This document shows positions 44,161-54,910 of a stretch of DNA of 64,000 nucleotides, one piece after another. The position numbers and the translations under genes are program-made. Within the stretch, counting starts at the first letter, position 1, and every line of letters begins with the position of its first letter. Source of the DNA: Cliona cf. orientalis (taxonomy: Eukaryota > Porifera > Demospongiae > Clionaida > Clionaidae); contig OZ005692.1 of assembly GCA_963930775.1 (NCBI GenBank), positions 3,830,135-3,894,134 of the forward strand, given 5' to 3'. The notes under the pieces are model-generated. The model ran no database searches, was not told where the DNA came from, and saw only the letters and a program-made list of their open reading frames with translations.

Positions 44161-45871
44161 CCGTGTGCATTTTCCAGGCTGCCAGCTGTTTTTGAATATC
44201 GAAGAAGCTCGATCCAAGCCTGGCAGCTACATGGACAGGAGGGTGATCAGTCCGAGCTTGATCAACCCCGACTGGGGCGACTTGACTAGGCCCTTCAACC
44301 CTGATTTCGACCTAGGTATTCCAGGTTTTTATCCGTGGGATGTGGCCGATCTGGATTTCCCCGCCGCTCTTGAGGACCAATCGTCCGATACTCAGGTCGA
44401 TGTCGCCGATCAAAATGGCCAAATGGAGCTTCTCGCCGCAACGTCTTCTCGGGACGCCGAGGATACTACTGAAAATCCCCCGAAGCGTAAAAAGCTGTCT
44501 TTACAGCGCAGCACCAAGCGGTTTACCGGAGTGGCAACCTTCGACCAGCGTCAAGTACCTTTGGAGGACTCTACTAACCAGTCTAGCCGAGGAGCAAGTC
44601 GTTTTGCTGAGCCTATCAGCTCACCCGAACGAGAAAAGGCAGCCAGAGGCGTAATTCCAGCTAATACTGAATCCAATACACAGTGGGCTGTTCGAACCTT
44701 CAACGCTTGGGCTCAAAACCGCTCCTTCATCAACCCTACTGAGGCTGTCCCTGTCGATCTATTGGAGAGTCAAGATCCAGAGGTGATTTGCAAGTGGTTC
44801 TGTCGTTTTGTTATGGAAACGCGAAAGAATGATGGGTCTCCCTATCCGCCTGCAAGCTTGAGATCTCTGCTATGTGGGCTTAATCGTGTCCTTCAGCGAA
44901 ATAAGGCTCCATTCTCTGTCATGGATAAAACTGATCATAGGTTTCGTGATTTACAGAAAACTCTGGATTCTCTAAGCAGTGATCTACACAGGCAAGGGGT
45001 GGGTGCTGTGAAACATACTGCAAAAGTGATTGACCCGAAACATGAGGATATCTTCTGGCAAAAAGGGCTGCTTGGGTGCTCTACTCCTAAGATTTTACAG
45101 CGCACCGTATTTTTCTACACTGGGCTCCACTTTGTTCTTAGGGGTATACAGGAGCAACATGACCTTGTACCGTTGCAATTTACTCGGGAACCTCAAGATC
45201 GGAGTGTCTACCATTCATCTGTCTACTATGAATACATAGAGTTCGTGTCGAAAAACAATCAACATCGTTTTAAAGACATCAATATGAGGAGCAAGAAGGT
45301 GCGTGCATATGCAGTACCTGGTAGCGAGCGATGTATTGTGAAGCTCTTGGATACATACCTGCCGCTTTTACCTTCCAATTCTCCCAACTTCTACATGCGT
45401 GCATTGGAAAAATTTCCATCCGATCCTAAGAAATGCTGCATGACAAACCAGCGTGTGGGAATCAATATGCTAAAAAACATTCTTTCGGAGTTGTCGGAGA
45501 AGGCTGGGTTGGAGACACATTATACCAATCATTCCCTAAGGGCTACGGCTATCACGCGAATGTTTAATTCTGGAATTCCAGAGAAAGTTATTGCTGAAAA
45601 TTCTGGGCACAGGAGCACTAAAGCTTTGAGATGTTATGAAAGGACATCTCAAGAACAGCAACAAACTGCTACCAGGGTGATAAATTGTCCCAGCAATACA
45701 AATGCTACTGAACCAGTGAAAGAGGCCTCTTCTGAGTTTATTCCTTTTGTTGCTTCCTCCACTTGTGAGAGTAAGCCCCTTATTGGTGCCTCTGGTGAGC
45801 CTTCTGCCCAGTCTCTTGGTGGATTTTCTGGCAATTTCACCAATTGCACAATCAACATTTCTTTGAAATGA
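44153..45871 (+). CDS. Crypton-like tyrosine recombinase (DUF3504/ZMYM2-QRICH1 type), intact
   Basis: A single 572-residue frame from the ATG at 44153; an ATG at 44231 (546 aa) is also plausible because the earlier residues overlap a repeat. The N terminus is acidic and Pro-rich with a basic PPKRKKLSLQRSTKR stretch (possible nuclear signal). Next is the NTQWAVRTFNAWAQNR block typical of the recombinase-derived domain in ZMYM2, QRICH1 and Crypton proteins. The catalytic part has FVLRGIQEQHDL (box I Arg), TNHSLRATAITRMF (HxxR, about 45527), GHRSTKALRCYER (His and nucleophilic Tyr, about 45604-45642). All expected catalytic residues are visible. Cryptons cut and rejoin DNA as a circle through a Tyr-DNA intermediate. 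The gene lies in the intron 43575-46169 of the GTPase copy 1, in the same orientation. No frameshift is seen, so it is younger than, or better preserved than, its host gene. Confidence 0.88.
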   Translation: MVARVHFPGCQLFLNIEEARSKPGSYMDRRVISPSLINPDWGDLTRPFNPDFDLGIPGFYPWDVADLDFPAALEDQSSDTQVDVADQNGQMELLAATSSRDAEDTTENPPKRKKLSLQRSTKRFTGVATFDQRQVPLEDSTNQSSRGASRFAEPISSPEREKAARGVIPANTESNTQWAVRTFNAWAQNRSFINPTEAVPVDLLESQDPEVICKWFCRFVMETRKNDGSPYPPASLRSLLCGLNRVLQRNKAPFSVMDKTDHRFRDLQKTLDSLSSDLHRQGVGAVKHTAKVIDPKHEDIFWQKGLLGCSTPKILQRTVFFYTGLHFVLRGIQEQHDLVPLQFTREPQDRSVYHSSVYYEYIEFVSKNNQHRFKDINMRSKKVRAYAVPGSERCIVKLLDTYLPLLPSNSPNFYMRALEKFPSDPKKCCMTNQRVGINMLKNILSELSEKAGLETHYTNHSLRATAITRMFNSGIPEKVIAENSGHRSTKALRCYERTSQEQQQTATRVINCPSNTNATEPVKEASSEFIPFVASSTCESKPLIGASGEPSAQSLGGFSGNFTNCTINISLK

Positions 45872-46169
45872 CTGAACTGCTTGTCATGTTACCCATGTAT
45901 AGATCACTTATCAAGATTCATGATAACATTGTATAATATTATATGGCTAGACTACTGTTTACATAGTGGAAGATTAAAGGGAAAATACAGCACACTTGGG
46001 GGAAAATATAGCACACTTTTGGGGCAAATATAGCACACTTGCACACAATATGGAAAATATTGCACACTTTTAGCCTTTGATCTTATATGGCTTCATACAA
46101 TAAAGATGATTTACTAAAGCTGATCACACTTTATATTACGTCAAAATTATTGCAATGACTCATTCACAG
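45872..46169. repeat. Crypton 3' flank with repeated AGCACACTT motif
   Basis: Four to five copies of (A/T)GCACACTT separated by short (A/G)-rich spacers such as GGGGGAAAATAT at 45985-46075. The same word occurs in both orientations near 5470-5640. It may be a terminal repeat of the Crypton or an unrelated microsatellite. Confidence 0.5.
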
Positions 46170-48153
46170 ATATACAGAGATTTTTGAAAGAGAGCTCATC
46201 AGCTTTGCAAACCGTATTCAATCGTACTTGTGGGTTTTGGACGACACATACCACAGTCATCAAGCATGTTGGAAAGGCAGTTGAAGCGATTGGTCAGTTA
46301 CGGACTGATGCAATACTACTCTGCAAAATACCAAGCAAAATGAAAAGTCCATGTAAGACAAGTTTGCATGCCATCATGGTGTTACAGTAGTAATTATAAT
46401 TTTATTCCATGTTTGTAGCCACAATGAATGCCGACAGTGAAGAACAGTCTCTTCAGAGTTCAACATGCTATGCAGTACAAGTGTTACAGCTGGGAGGACT
46501 CGAGGATCATACGGCTGAACCTACAAAGCAGACAACTTCTGGATCACAACCCATTAACGTTGAAGAGACATGCCAAAGTAGCAGTGAACCTACGGAGTCT
46601 CAAAGAGATCAGCCAGCACTGAAAACCGAGGAGAGGCCAATTGCTGCACCCATGCTTGGTGACATCAAAATGAAAATTAAGATTCCGTATGATTATAAAT
46701 AATAACTGTTCATAACAAACCTGAATTTTATTGCATCCCTTTATAGGGATGTGTCTCTTCAATGGTGGGAAAGAGTTATAGCATACTTTAGGTCAGATTA
46801 CAATAATCTTAAAATAATAGTGATCTAGAGCAACAGTCATTTGCAATTGGTTTGGAGTATTGACATCAGTCATAATAATTATAATAGGAATTTGTTTGGA
46901 AGATCAGTGTCAACTGAGCAAAGTGGGTGTGAGTATTCCACTGGTGAATCTGAATCAAGTGATATACAATATTCATTTCCTGTTCCTCCATCTGCTAATG
47001 TGGAAAGTGGTGTGATGGCTGATACGATAAACAACCATGACTCACTGAGTGACTCTGATACTGAGTCCATCCTTGAGCACACAGATCTCCAGCAGAAGGA
47101 AGATTCCCTTGAACCTTCTGAATCCGATTCAGAGCCAGAAACTGAAGGCGATAGAGAAGCACTATTGAAAGAAAGCAATTCTGAATATTACGATGAAGAT
47201 ATTAGACCATCAGTTTCACGTACCTACAAGTATGTGCAATTCATTAACAAAAATTTAATACTGTTGCAGTATAATAATTATAGAGAAAATCATTCAAGGG
47301 AGAGACGTTTCACAGATCAGCAATTATGGAGAAACATTCCTATATGATCAATCCGTGAAAGTTTTCTCCCTTGAAAGTTAATTTCCTGCCATAACTATAC
47401 AGTTATTGCATGTGTTGCAATGACACAAATGAATAGAGTGGGCTCAAATGTTTCTGTACACTTGGACTTTTTTCCTCTCTCGAATTTTTCTAAGTTTTGG
47501 CAGTTTGTATTAATTTTGCGTTACATCGCATTTGCATCATAATGTACATAATTATATGGTAGCTACAGCCAATCTAATGATCGCAATATCATAATTGTAT
47601 TTAATAGGCAATGGACAGATGAATTTGATGAGGTAATTGATGAGCTTCAAGTTTATATGGAACAAGAATGTGATATCTACTTTGAGAAAATCAAGTACAA
47701 AGTAATCGAGGTATTTAATTTATCATATTATTCTATATTTATTTATTGGCACAGGTATTAGAAATTATTTTTATACTTCAGTATTTCTTTCTACAATATC
47801 GTAAGGAGGTGCTTGGGCGATTGAAGGTGTGTAAGACAAACTTTGGCCCTTATCTTGGTAAAGAAAAGAGCAGATTCTCAGAGGTACGTGTAGTTAGCTA
47901 GCTAGCTATAATAATATTAATAATAAAGATCGACGATTTGTACTTGGCCTGCATGGTATTATACCAATCCATGATAGTACAGTAATTATCTTGTGTCAAG
48001 AATAATTATAGTATTATTTTATTTGCACAAATTTAGTTGGAAAATTTAATTGAATCGATGTCTAAAGACTATCATAAACTAATTGATGAACAGTGCCAAC
48101 TACAAGAGCTTACTGAACAAATGACGTATTCTCTTAGTGAGTTTTATAAGTGA

Positions 48154-49668
48154 AATCTATAAAGTTACAGTAGTGAATCCTATAAAAGAAACATTCATTA
48201 ATAATTTTAGTTCACAATGATTCGCTATTTATAGCCACTGTCACAATATTATTGTGTGCACAGTTTTCTGTGGTTATGAAGATAATGATGTGTATTCTTT
48301 AATGATCTTGAGCTCTTAGTGAAGCGGCCAATTTCGGACAGCATATGTATGGAAAAGCTCATTTGCCAGTATAATATGCTAGTCAATTCAAATGCCTTCA
48401 TCAGTAACTGTTAATTAATATGGTGTAAGCCTCTTGGTAAAACCTTTGCCCTACGGATGTCTAGAGCATCTATATAGTCAAGACGTACACCAGCAAGTTA
48501 CCTGAACAGTCAAGTTGTCCACAGAGAATCATGGTTTGTTTTTATGTTGATAGCAACTGATGAGAATATCATCAGATATTCATCAATACTAATTTTAATT
48601 AAGTCCGTCTGAGGCAACTGTGATAGTTAGAGATATTTTTGCTTAATCTAAACTGCTCCTGTTTCCAGACACTTCCAGCGTTCAAATTGACACTGTAACC
48701 AATTGCAGTGAAAAAATTAAATTTATGGTCAAGTTAAGTCAATTTTCAATACTGACACCTATGCAACATTGTAGCCAAGCAAAGAACTACATTTGTGCAT
48801 GTTGTTGGGCAAAGTATGATTAAATTTTTTAGTGGAACTGGCCATTTACTATTTGATTTATGTCAAGATTAGACCTGGTCCAGTTCCAGTGACAATAATA
48901 GTACTGTATGTGATGCAATTTATTGGCTGGGTTCCTGTTGCAATTCTAAAAGAAAGTATTGCATTAGTAGGAAATTATTATCATTGAGCTCAAGATAGAA
49001 ATACTTAAGTGTGAATACAAGCTACTGCTCTAGCATTATTGATGTCTTTGTCAGTCACCAATAATAATAATTATGAACAAGCTGCTAACAACCTATTAGC
49101 ATGATCCTTTCTAGTACCTGTTGTTTGCCCAGCTCAATGGAATACCTAACCACCCTTTACACTCTATTACATAACCTATATTATAATGCAACCAATAGCA
49201 TTGCTAACGCTCACATTCACGACTTCAATAATCTGCAGCAGTATAGTTGCACAATGTCATTCCTAGTACTAATGTGCCATGTACTCTTGATATGTTATGG
49301 TGTTTGCCTTTGTTCAAACCAGTTTGTCATTAATTAAACGGCTATAGATAGCTAATAGGTCTTTCACTAGCCGTCTAGTAGCTACTCTGCTAGCTACAGA
49401 ATACCATGCCCTTCCAGCTTTGTGTTACACAATGTCATAATATATAGATTCTGAAATTCTATAACTTGGAATGCATGCATGCAGAGAGATCAAGCCTAGC
49501 AGAATGCTAATGAAAAATTGGACTCCACACATAGCGAACTAGCTAAAGGGGTGCATTTAGTTTCATGATTTTGCCCGAGGCACGTCCACCAATTGAAATT
49601 AAGGCTATTTCAGGCATTTGAATTCAGGCTCAGGTTAGCTAAGTGGCTTTTTGAAGATTCACTATCAT
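48154..49668. other. Intergenic region, nothing recognised
   Basis: About 1.5 kb of AT-rich DNA after the end of the GTPase copy 1. No frame, splice pattern or repeat ends could be supported. Confidence 0.45.
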
Positions 49669-49897
49669 CAAGGGCTTATAGACCCCAAAGGGGGAGAGGG
49701 CATGTAACTGGCACCTAGCAAAATTCAAATCCATAGGCTAAAAATAGTATAATATCCACATTATCAGTCCATAGCACTAATGCAATCCAGATAGCAGCTT
49801 TTAGTTACAAACCACTGTCTGATTTGAATTTTGCTAGGTACACTATTATGTATGGCAGTTACATGCCCTCTCCCCCTCTGGGGTCTATAAGCCCTTT
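49669..49897. mobile_element. MITE, GGGCTTATAGACCCC ends
   Basis: About 38 bp inverted repeats, including GGGCTTATAGACCCCAAAGG and TGCCCTCTCCCCCT on the other arm. A 7-bp repeat CTATCAT flanks both ends (49662-49668, 49898-49904). The interior repeats AATTCAAATC / GATTTGAATT. Non-coding. Confidence 0.8.
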
Positions 49898-50123
49898 CTA
49901 TCATGTATCGTGTTCACATAAAGCCATCTGGGCCTATTGCCGCTCATTGCATGCATGGATCAGCTATGTTTGAATATTGAAAGCCTTTATTATGTCATGC
50001 ACGCAAAATAACTATATGTATAAAGGTTATATTTACTACAGTTCATTGTTATTGAAATGTATCTAATATGCATGATCAATAATTGTTCAAGTGATTATTC
50101 ATTTTTGACATTGGCTACCCAAT

Positions 50124-51743
50124 TCACCTCCTTGAAGCTCCAACAATGCTTTCAATCTCCCTCAACAGTGCCCTTTCTTCAATTATGGTCACATGCTCAG
50201 TTCCTTGAAATGTCTTACTCCTGAAGGGTTGACCTCCATTATTATTAGCCCAGCGAAGACACACTTCTGAGCTGAGAAAATTGACTGTTCCATCTCCATC
50301 CCCATTAGTAACCTCCGGATCATCCTCAGCTCCCTCCGGAAATGGCCTAGTGTAATGAAAACTCATAGGTGTATCGACACCCACACCGTACAAACAGTGG
50401 GTCGGTACATTTGGTGACGGAAAATTCTGAATGAGATTGCTTATTCCTTGATACATGGCAAATGTATCCTCTAACTGTAGATCCTGGAATAGTTGCTGGT
50501 AGTCGTTAGTAGTGTATGACTGGGTGGGAGTAGTGACAAGAACTGTGTTGCCCCAGACATTCGGTCGAGGGAGCACAAAATGAATGCTCTGAAAGGAACG
50601 CAGGATCGGTGTCAGGGGATCTGTGATACGATCTTGAAGACGGAAGAAGAAATTGAAAATATCACCTGGTCCCCTATTGATGGCAGTCAAACCAGAGATC
50701 TGAAATTGAAGAGCTTTGTTTCCACCCGACCAAGCGCCTGCAACTGGAATGAAGTTTCCAATGAATTGATTCTTCCACGCCTGATTTACGACCCCACTCT
50801 CAGTGAGGAAGTGGAGCATTAGTGGAGCTCCCATACTGTGTGCAACAATGGAGACTTTACGGTTGCCATTTTCAGCATACATTATCTCAATAAGACCCTT
50901 GAGATCACGATAGTAGCCCATTTTCTGAAGCTCCTCTGTACAAATTGTAAAAGGTACGACAATACTTAACTAAAATGGAGTTATTGGCAGTGGGTCAGTT
51001 ACGTACACATCATAATATGCAATCATTGGCTTAGAATAACTTTACTGTGTTATAATAGCTATATTGTGTCATACCTGGACCTACTCTCCAGTCATACGGT
51101 GCTGCTCGAATGCTTTTTCCCCTTTTGTATCCTCTCTTAACGAAGTAGTCAACAAATTCTTTAAAATAAGGAAATTGTAGTACCAATCCTCTACTCATAG
51201 TTTCCACTGTCTCAGTTGAACCAAATCCTGGTACACTCACGGTGATATCATCAGAAGTGCTAGAATATTGGCCAGTTCTTCGATCAAAATTTAACCTGCA
51301 TATATAGTTACAGTATTAATTCTCATAATAACAATAAATATATTATTATAGCCTATAGTCTTACATCATTTCTGGACGGGCACAGTGAAACCTAAAGATG
51401 ATACGACCTTCGTTAACCCAGAGTGGCCTAGTTCTTCCTCGAGTGTTGCATGTTGAAAATCCTGAACGTTTCACGCTGAGTCGAGATCCAGTGATTCCAG
51501 GCACTACAATATAAAGTTAATGATAAAACCACTCACATAATATTGGACTTGGTGCAACTACTGCATGACAGGTGCAATAATAATAATATTATTATAGCTC
51601 CACTAATAGCAGTGAAATTCTGATGTTAGTAGCTATTAAACTTCTGTACCTATCAGTATAGGATCTCCAATAGCAGTGGTCAGTTGAAAACTAATAAACA
51701 CACTAGCAAAAAAGATAAGAAAGGTAATCACTGGATTCATCAT
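50124..51743 (-). CDS. PLA2G15-like: Lysosomal phospholipase A2 / LCAT-family acyltransferase
   Basis: Exons (minus strand): 51650-51743, 51365-51503, 51075-51295, 50124-50935. All junctions are GT-AG and in phase and give 421 residues plus stop (human group XV phospholipase A2 is about 412). The N terminus is a signal peptide (MMNPVITFLIFFASVFISFQ), then the family opening PILIVPGITGSRL. Catalytic triad by motif: Ser185 in VAHSMG, Asp364/366 in NGDGDGTVN, His399 in GTEHVTI. The lid/membrane-binding region and the APYDWRVGP block are present. The enzyme would enter the secretory path and act in the lysosome or outside the cell, cleaving phospholipid acyl chains and transferring them to lipid alcohols. 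It lies between the 3' ends of the two GTPase genes. No damage seen. A plant-type or LCAT-like secreted member cannot be ruled out. Confidence 0.92.
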
Positions 51744-52656
51744 AGCAGCAATACTTTATTACTGCAGATGTGATATTACAGATTCGAAGCTATAAACCTT
51801 TTTTTAGATACTGACACATTCAGAAAGAGTACCGTTGCATGATTTTATACCCTCGATCTGTTGACAGGAAGAACAATCTGTTCTAAGCATGCATGTTTTT
51901 AACTTCCCTCTGATTCATGCTTCTAATAGGGAAGTATACGACCTGTAATTGTAACCTGCTGCTCTTTAAGGGTATAAAAATGAATTACAGTGAATGTCAC
52001 TACAGTAACTTGGTGGTGATATCCATATCGGTGGAAAATGTAGTGTCTAGGCATGTCATAATTTACAACACACATCTATAATGCCATAAGTGTGTTATAA
52101 TAGCTAAATCTAACTACGTATACATTGATAATAATAATTTATTTTTGAAGCCACCCATAGACTTTTATGGATGATGCCACGTGCATCAGTTGCATAATAA
52201 TATAATTATGCGCATGGAGATAATCACAGTAGTGCGATCAGAGGTGTAAAACATTATGTATTATGTCAACATATCAAGATCTACAAATTCTGAATTGTTG
52301 TTTGTGTCTACAATCACAAGGAAGTTCGTATAATAAAAATGATCAAGACCTACATAAATTTAAAATTATCCAAATTAACAAGACTAAAGTCTTAGTTTTA
52401 TCATAACATGGTACATGCTCATTAATGATTTGTGGAAAAAGCAAACAATTAAATTATACAGATAATTTCAAAGTAGGCACACACAAATAATGATATTAGA
52501 CTGAATATGCATTCTACTTATCACAGTTACCAGCTGTAATAGTTTAAGAGTCAATATTAATAATAATATCACTACAAATCTCAATCATTGATAGCTATAG
52601 CTACTCTAAATTTAAACTGTTTTTATTGTATTAGCTCAAGCCTCCTTAATGCTGAA
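51744..52656. other. Intergenic between lipase and secreted-protein gene
   Basis: About 900 bp, AT-rich. It must hold the lipase promoter and the 3' end of the upstream gene. A short AATAAA-like word is present, but no element could be assigned with confidence. Confidence 0.4.
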
Positions 52657-53175
52657 TTAATTATTTATTTGTAGTACCCGGATTGTTTCACTTCTCTTTT
52701 GGCCTTGGCAAGTTACTGCAAAAAAGTCGCTGTCATGGAAGTCGAAGGCACCAAAGCAGTTTAAATCACCCATAGTACCAGTGAAGTGAGTATCTTGGTT
52801 AATCTGACCTATCATGAAATCTGGATTCCCATAACATTGGCATTTATGGGTAACAGAGCTTGCTTCTCCGGCACAATCAGATTTGTTCATGAATATTGTC
52901 AAAAACTCTGTCACAGTCGGATGATTTTCCACATTGTAGTTGGTGTAGCGAGATTGAAATTTTATCGTAACATTTAAACTGCAGTTGCATTTCAAACATT
53001 CATCACCAGGGTATGACAGCCAGTAACCGTATGCAAGGGTGCCAGAATCTTTGAGACGGCTTTGTTTAATGATATTATTGTGCTCAAGTTGGGTGCTTCT
53101 TAAGCTTGCTGCTGATGAAAGAGGCCAGTGCATTGCAGCAATGCATATAAATATTAACATAACCTTCCCCATCAT
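52657..53175 (-). CDS. Small secreted cysteine-rich protein, unknown family
   Basis: The ATG at 53175 opens a 172-residue frame. The first 25 residues (MMGKVMLIFICIAAMHWPLS SAA) form a clear signal peptide. The mature part has eight cysteines, in ECLKCNC, SDCAG, KCQCYGN, LNCFG and VTCQG, and N-glycosylation sites such as NCSLNVT and NKSD, so a disulfide-bonded extracellular protein is likely. A good splice acceptor (TTTGTCACAG) sits just before the ATG, suggesting a 5' UTR intron. No domain was recognised; no toxin-like function is claimed. The frame is intact and in the same direction as the lipase gene downstream. Confidence 0.7.
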   Translation of the reverse strand: MMGKVMLIFICIAAMHWPLSSAASLRSTQLEHNNIIKQSRLKDSGTLAYGYWLSYPGDECLKCNCSLNVTIKFQSRYTNYNVENHPTVTEFLTIFMNKSDCAGEASSVTHKCQCYGNPDFMIGQINQDTHFTGTMGDLNCFGAFDFHDSDFFAVTCQGQKRSETIRVLQINN

Positions 53176-54064
53176 CTGTGACAAAATGTAGAAAGCTCTG
53201 GCTGTGCTTTGTTTAGTGATAAATTTATTTCAGTGCTTTTGAAACTGGATATACTAGATTGTGACAGTTAGCTAACTTTATACATGTGTGCTCCACAATA
53301 TAAAAGTAGTATGGTAAATCTATCCTAAGGCGACATAAAGTTCCCAAACAGAATCTGGTTGTAATAACAATTATTATTAGATGTTTGATGAATAACTGTT
53401 ATAAATTGGTGATAGATAGCCATCAATTGTTACATTTTCAATTTCAGATTGGATTTAGGAAAGTTGACAAACTGATATATAGAATCAGATATTTGTGCAT
53501 CCAGCTATAACTATAGGCTGGCTACTAGCCATGGTATAATAGATACAATATGTTTCAGAGGTATTGGGATAAAAATTAACGAGGTTGTGACTTGAGGTGT
53601 AACTAGCCATGTTAACAACAATCACTTAGTACCAACAATCACTAAATCTTAGTTTATGAAGTAACAAAAGATTATTACTCCTTGTTTGCCACAAAGTAAA
53701 AGCAAAATTTGAATTAATAATAGTTGTGGTAACAAATTAAGGCCAAGCAAGTCAGTTGGTGATTATGATTATTGTAAACTTGAACATCAAGTTTTCAATA
53801 AAACAGGTCTAATAAGTATAACATAGCACACTCTGATATCTACTCTTGGTATAATAAACCGAGATCTGGTTGCCATGGTTCACACACACGAGCAATATTA
53901 ATTTCAAAACTAGCTCTTCACCAATCAATAATTATTATTTTTTGAAAGCTTGCATATACGTAGTCATACTTTTTGGATCTGCAGTTGCCCTCCCCATTGA
54001 CATGAGCTCTAATTACTGCATGGTATGTGCATAAATTTTGGTATAGGATGATTGTGAATAAGAT
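53176..54064. other. Intergenic, nothing recognised
   Basis: About 890 bp of AT-rich sequence with no supported gene. It should include the promoter and first exon of the secreted-protein gene. Confidence 0.4.
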
Positions 54065-54067
54065 TTA

Positions 54068-54758
54068 AGGGCCGGGACTTGTAGGAAATATTAATATCAT
54101 TAAGTCGTATTCATTAACATTTTATCCCCCTCCCCACCTCGTAACGTCACACTAGTGTTTTTAGCAACCAAAATTAAGTCTGATTCTGTTCCATTCAGTC
54201 TATAGCTAAAACATTAATTGAAGGGCTAAGAACCAGAGTGGCCTAACCCACAAATGTTGAGTTAGCCCCCCTAATCTTGAAAACAAGTTTAAAATGCATT
54301 TCGTGAGCAACAGAAAATTCACATTTTTGAAAATTTGAGTGATTTTGTAGAGTAGGGTATTTGGTTTTTAGTCCATTTTTGAGCTTTTTAGACAATTTCC
54401 CATATTCAATTTGGGGTTAGGCCACTCTGGTTCTCAACCCTTCAATTTTGGTATAATATTCATTTGTATTCTACAGTGCTATATCTCCATGCATATGCTT
54501 CTTTAATTTATAAGTTTCTTGTTTGCCTGTATAGCTATACACTTTTATTATTATAGCTACATAGTGCTTAACACAACAGTCACTCAGAAGATGCGAGTTT
54601 GACAATACTGGAGAAATATCCAACCATAAGAATGTATAATCACATGCAATTTAACTAAAATCTGCTGGCCAATGCATGCAGTTATGCACGTAAAATGTCA
54701 TCAACTAATATAAGACCCCTTCCCCTTTTCCCGGTGAAAAGGACTTTGGATTAGCCCC
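54068..54758. mobile_element. PIF/Harbinger-like MITE, diverged, with nested insertion
   Basis: Relative of 8952-9409: shares CATTAACATTTTAYCCCCCTCC at the left, CATTTGTATTCTACAGTGCT in the middle and AAGGACTTTGGAYWAGCCCC at the right, with TTA outside both ends (54065-54067, 54759-54761). The TIRs have decayed. It is interrupted by a separate element at 54220-54443. Confidence 0.75.
54220..54443. mobile_element. MITE nested in the Harbinger-like element
   Basis: Ends GAAGGGCTAAGAACCAGAGT / ACTCTGGTTCTCAACCCTTC are inverted for about 31 bp and continue as GGCCTAACCC / GGGTTAGGCC. AATT flanks both sides. Absent from the homologous copy at 8952-9409. Confidence 0.75.
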
Positions 54759-54910
54759 TTAAAATTTAATACTAATTGTTCATGTTCATGCCATGGAATT
54801 CTGCATGCCATCTCCATTCTGAATGCAACAAACGTAATTAACTATAATGACAGCACAAGAATTATTTCTTACGTATCATGTAGAGAGGTCCAACACATAA
54901 TTAGTCAGTT

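Larger units (their letters stand above)
31384..48153 (+). pseudogene. P-loop GTPase gene, dynamin/IRG-like, copy 1 (decaying)
   Basis: Paralogue of the minus-strand gene at 54.9-64 kb. Exons: 31563-31743, 32889-33003, 40838-40967 or 40971, 41031-41258, 41983-42403, 42469-42602, 43234-43376, 43457-43574, 46170-46352, 46419-46686, 46747-46791, 46903-47229, 47608-47710, 47782-47883, 48037-48153. A further 5' exon around 31384-31530 is possible. Motifs: G1 GKHNCGKS (31691-31714), G3 DNPGFGE (41111-41131), G4 TKYD (42018-42029). The C-terminal half has an acidic Ser-rich region and helical segments. Lesions: one-base shift near 31617, TGA at 41093-41095 where the paralogue has Trp, GG instead of a GT donor at 41259, and TAA at 43365-43367. 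Most splice sites survive, so loss of function is recent or partial. The family would bind and hydrolyse GTP in the cytosol or on membranes; the exact role is unknown. Confidence 0.8.
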
